DNA of 64,000 bases from contig CM030845.1 in assembly GCA_018105865.1 (NCBI GenBank), positions 16,604,776 through 16,668,775 of the forward strand, given 5' to 3'. The stretch comes from Metaphire vulgaris (taxonomy: Eukaryota > Annelida > Clitellata > Crassiclitellata > Megascolecidae). The position numbers and the translations under genes are program-made. The notes under the pieces are model-generated. The model worked only from the letters and a program-made list of their open reading frames with translations. It made no database searches and was not told where the DNA came from. Below, piece by piece: positions 60,904-64,000 of the stretch (positions are counted from its first letter, which is position 1; each line of letters opens with the position of its first letter).

Positions 60904-62129
60904 ACTAACTACTACTAACTACTACTATAACAGTAATAATAATAATAATAGATAACATTTACAGATAAGTTTGGCGTCTGTATATAGGTGTTGGTATTTC
61001 GTGACTTGTAGAGATCAGTACGACGAAGCACTTTGCCTATCTGCATCCCGATCGCTTGATCTGTCTTCTGTCTGACGACCGACTGCGCATCCACTGTGAG
61101 CTGGAGGTGTACAACGCCGTCGTCTGCTGGATCGACCAGAACCGCCATGAACGTCTTCCCCTCGCCCCCGTCCTGCTCCAGTGCGCCGTCCGGCTGCTCT
61201 GCATCTCCCCCGAATGCCTCATTAAAAAGGTCGAATGCGTCGCCTGGATCTTCGAAATCCCCGAATGTCAGGCAATACTCAACGACGCATTCCGGTCAGT
61301 CGACCTCCGCCCCTCCTCCTCCTTCATCGTCATCATCATCATCATCATCTTCTTCTTCTTCTCTTGTGCAAAGCAGCGACAGTTATACAGTAACTGACTG
61401 AGGCATTTGTGACACATTGTATGCTGCAAAGTCTTAGGCCTATTGTTGTTTGTAGATGCAAAGACAAGAAGACAAAGGAGGAGAATGGACATACAGGAAC
61501 AGACCAACAAGAGGACAAGAAGACAAAGAATGAGATTACACAGCAAGACCATAGTGTGAATGAATGAATGGATGGGTGGAACACAGTGGTTCTCACACAA
61601 AGGGCAGATCCTACTGAACCACTCTAAACTCTGTCTTACGTACTTAGCGTGATTTTAAGTGTCTTAGGAGGCATTACTGCCTGTGTGAAACCCTTTGGGG
61701 CGCTGAGGGGGCTTGTACATCGCTCGATCCGTCAGCCTGCCGCTCCAGCTCGTAACCAACTCCGCCATCATCCGCCCCATATCAGCCTCTGAAAAAACAA
61801 TTCTAGTAATTATGATAATCCATCTGCAATTCTTCATATCTATGACTGTTAATTTACAACTTCTTCCTTCGACCTGCCCTCTGCTTGAACAATTTGCACT
61901 TGTGGCCTCTAGTGCTGCTAAAGAATCATTCATTGGCACATTGGCACATCTACTTTCCCAGTCATTGTCTAGGGGGACTCTAGGCCAGTGTGTGCTGCTT
62001 TTTTGCCGTACTGTCAGACTGCCAAATGTATAAAAATTGACGTGTGATGTTGATTTTTCAGGTATCATGCGTTGAAAATGAGTGGTAGTCGTCTCGCTTG
62101 CGCTTTTCCTCAGCAGAAGGCGAGGGGAA
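57719..62129 (+). CDS. Kelch-like (BTB-BACK) protein, first four coding exons; Kelch repeats outside window
   Basis: Exons 57719-58117, 59510-59801, 61012-61294 and 62062 to about 62129 join in phase. The first has an unrecognised N-terminal segment of about 90 residues, then the start of a BTB domain (LWKDQKMCDVIIKC, VKAHKTVLSTYSDFMVENFS). The second completes BTB (AVSIDLPEFSID, ILHFVYTREVDI, LLKCADELGICEL) and starts BACK (CVSVDNAIYFHAIADNYGLA). The third is BACK (HPDRLICLLSDDRLRI, EVYNAVVCWIDQN, LLQCAVRLLCISP). The fourth has YHALKMSG, the usual link to the Kelch propeller. Such proteins are Cul3 ubiquitin-ligase substrate adaptors. The donor of exon 4 (GGGGAA|GTCTTT) is weak, and an in-frame TAG follows three codons later. 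Start: first ATG of the open frame. The subfamily is not assigned. Confidence 0.88.
58127..58166. repeat. (CT)n microsatellite 9 bp after the first Kelch-like donor
   Basis: About 20 CT units start 9 bp after the GT at 58118-58119. Confidence 0.95.
58380..58690 (+). pseudogene. LINE 3' end with (ACT)n, Kelch-like intron 1
   Basis: The degenerate frame gives SLWNDLDLFAD in the position of WNSLP, then the GGTGCTATAGAAGTGCATAA tail and (ACT)n at 58637-58685. It is decayed. Confidence 0.55.
58902..59451. mobile_element. hAT-type miniature element hosting another, Kelch-like intron 1
   Basis: The ends CAGGGCTTCTATCCC and, inverted, CAGCGGCTTCTATCCC carry the perfect 8-bp TSD GCCTCAGG (58894-58901 and 59452-59459). 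The element at 58977-59242 is inserted in it. It ends 58 bp before the second Kelch-like exon. Confidence 0.9.
58977..59242. mobile_element. Miniature element with CAGAGGCGGATCTA ends (nested)
   Basis: The ends CAGAGGCGGATCTA and TAGATCCGCCTCTG are inverted; perfect 8-bp TSD TAATCTGA (58969-58976 and 59243-59250). CCCCGGGCGCCGA occurs near both ends, and two copies of the CAAGCAAAAAAGG motif (reverse sense) lie at about 59096-59115 and 59160-59180. Confidence 0.93.
60647..60821. mobile_element. hAT-type miniature element, C-rich family, copy 2
   Basis: The ends CAGGTCGCGATT and AATCGCACCCTG match the copy at 14397-14580. It is inserted within a (CTA)n tract (flanks ACTACTAC on both sides), so the TSD is consistent but not diagnostic. 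Confidence 0.8.
61304..61365. repeat. CTC/TCA/TTC pyrimidine-rich tract after the third Kelch-like donor
   Basis: It begins within about 10 bp of the donor at 61295: CTCCTCCTCC, then (TCA)n and (TTC)n. Confidence 0.9.
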
Positions 62130-63436
<1,307 letters not shown>

Positions 63437-63630
63437 CAGTGTTTATTCTAGGCCTTCTTAGATGGGGGAATCACCCCCCAAAAGTTTGAAAATTCCCCCC
63501 CCCAAAAAAAATTTTTTTTAGATGTTGGCTGGGGAATGGAAATCCCCCCCAAACGTGTGGAAACTCAAACCTTGTCCGCCCCCAAAAATTCAAAATCCCC
63601 ACAATGTCAAGGGGGCTAGAATAAACACTG
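63437..63630. mobile_element. Miniature element with CAGTGTTTATTCTAG ends, copy 3
   Basis: The ends are CAGTGTTTATTCTAG and CTAGAATAAACACTG with the 9-bp direct flank GGCGGCAAA (63428-63436 and 63631-63639). The interior is collinear with copy 1 at 33130. Confidence 0.9.
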
Positions 63631-63859
63631 GGCGGCAAAGAAGTGGTCCCGTCCAACGAGCTTCGCCTCCTCCATGGGGGTGCTTATCGACTCCTCGTTG
63701 ACCCTCGTCGGTCACTCGCTCGTGTTTTTTCCAACTCCGGCGAATTCGAGAAGTCCGCCGTTACATTACAACACCGGCCGTTATTAATCGCCTTGTTCGT
63801 ACTCTCGTACTCTCGAGGTTAGACTATTAATTTGTAATAGCGTCCTTCTCGGACTTCCT

Positions 63860-64000
63860 GGGAACCAGCTGATTAAACTGCAATCTGTCACCAATGCCTC
63901 TGTTCAGATTATTTTCGGCTTGAGATGGCACGATCATGTGACATCAGAGCTAAGGGACAGGCTACATCGGCTTCGGGTCCCGGAGCGCATAGTTTACAAG
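63860..64000 (+). pseudogene. LINE reverse transcriptase fragment at window end
   Basis: The plus-strand frame reads LQSVTNASVQIIFGLRWHDH, VTSELRDRLHRLRVPERIVY. This matches the LQSVLN.SARQIFG...HVTPFLRD...RIPERI region of the LINE at 32815-33530. It runs off the window. Confidence 0.75.

Overview
This window is nuclear DNA from an invertebrate animal, most likely marine. The evidence is intron-rich genes with GT-AG (and a few GC-AG) splice sites, metazoan-specific families (Wnt7, Islet, BTB-BACK/Kelch-like), very many microsatellites, and dense nested DNA transposons, LINEs and tRNA-derived SINEs. The species cannot be named from the sequence alone.

Genes that can be reconstructed, left to right: (1) the last two coding exons of a Wnt7-type ligand (+, 184-1681); (2) a complete nine-exon CCDC25 homologue (+, 5525-13092); (3) a three-exon gene for an unrecognised type II membrane protein with six ectodomain cysteines (+, 20299-22757); (4) a minus-strand DUF4806-like gene between long inverted repeats (35172-36925); (5) a complete six-exon proteasome subunit beta type-2 gene (+, 40286-46657); (6) a LIM-homeodomain gene of the Islet class (-, 49426-54959, first exon not identified); (7) the BTB and BACK exons of a Kelch-like protein (+, 57719-62129, Kelch part beyond the window).

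Most other sequence is mobile DNA. Many elements can be delimited to the base by target-site duplications (TSDs): two hAT elements nested in one another (14599-19065 and 15799-18598); a 7.9-kb hAT relic (24037-31928) whose transposase is split by a 6.6-kb element with AT duplications; at least a dozen short non-autonomous elements, mostly with 8-bp TSDs; and a group of fold-back elements with mostly 9-bp TSDs whose arms are tandem arrays facing each other. LINE 3' ends (with the W-N-S-L-P signature) and SINEs lie in introns and intergenic DNA.

The host genes do not form an operon or pathway. They are a mix of developmental regulators (Wnt7, Islet), housekeeping genes (PSMB2, CCDC25) and an E3-adaptor-type gene. 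The most unusual observations are the fold-back group (three members carry a telomere-like TTAGGG spacer), a roughly 20-bp motif shared by repeats with unrelated ends, pyrimidine microsatellites immediately after several 5' splice sites, and the DUF4806-like gene between inverted repeats.
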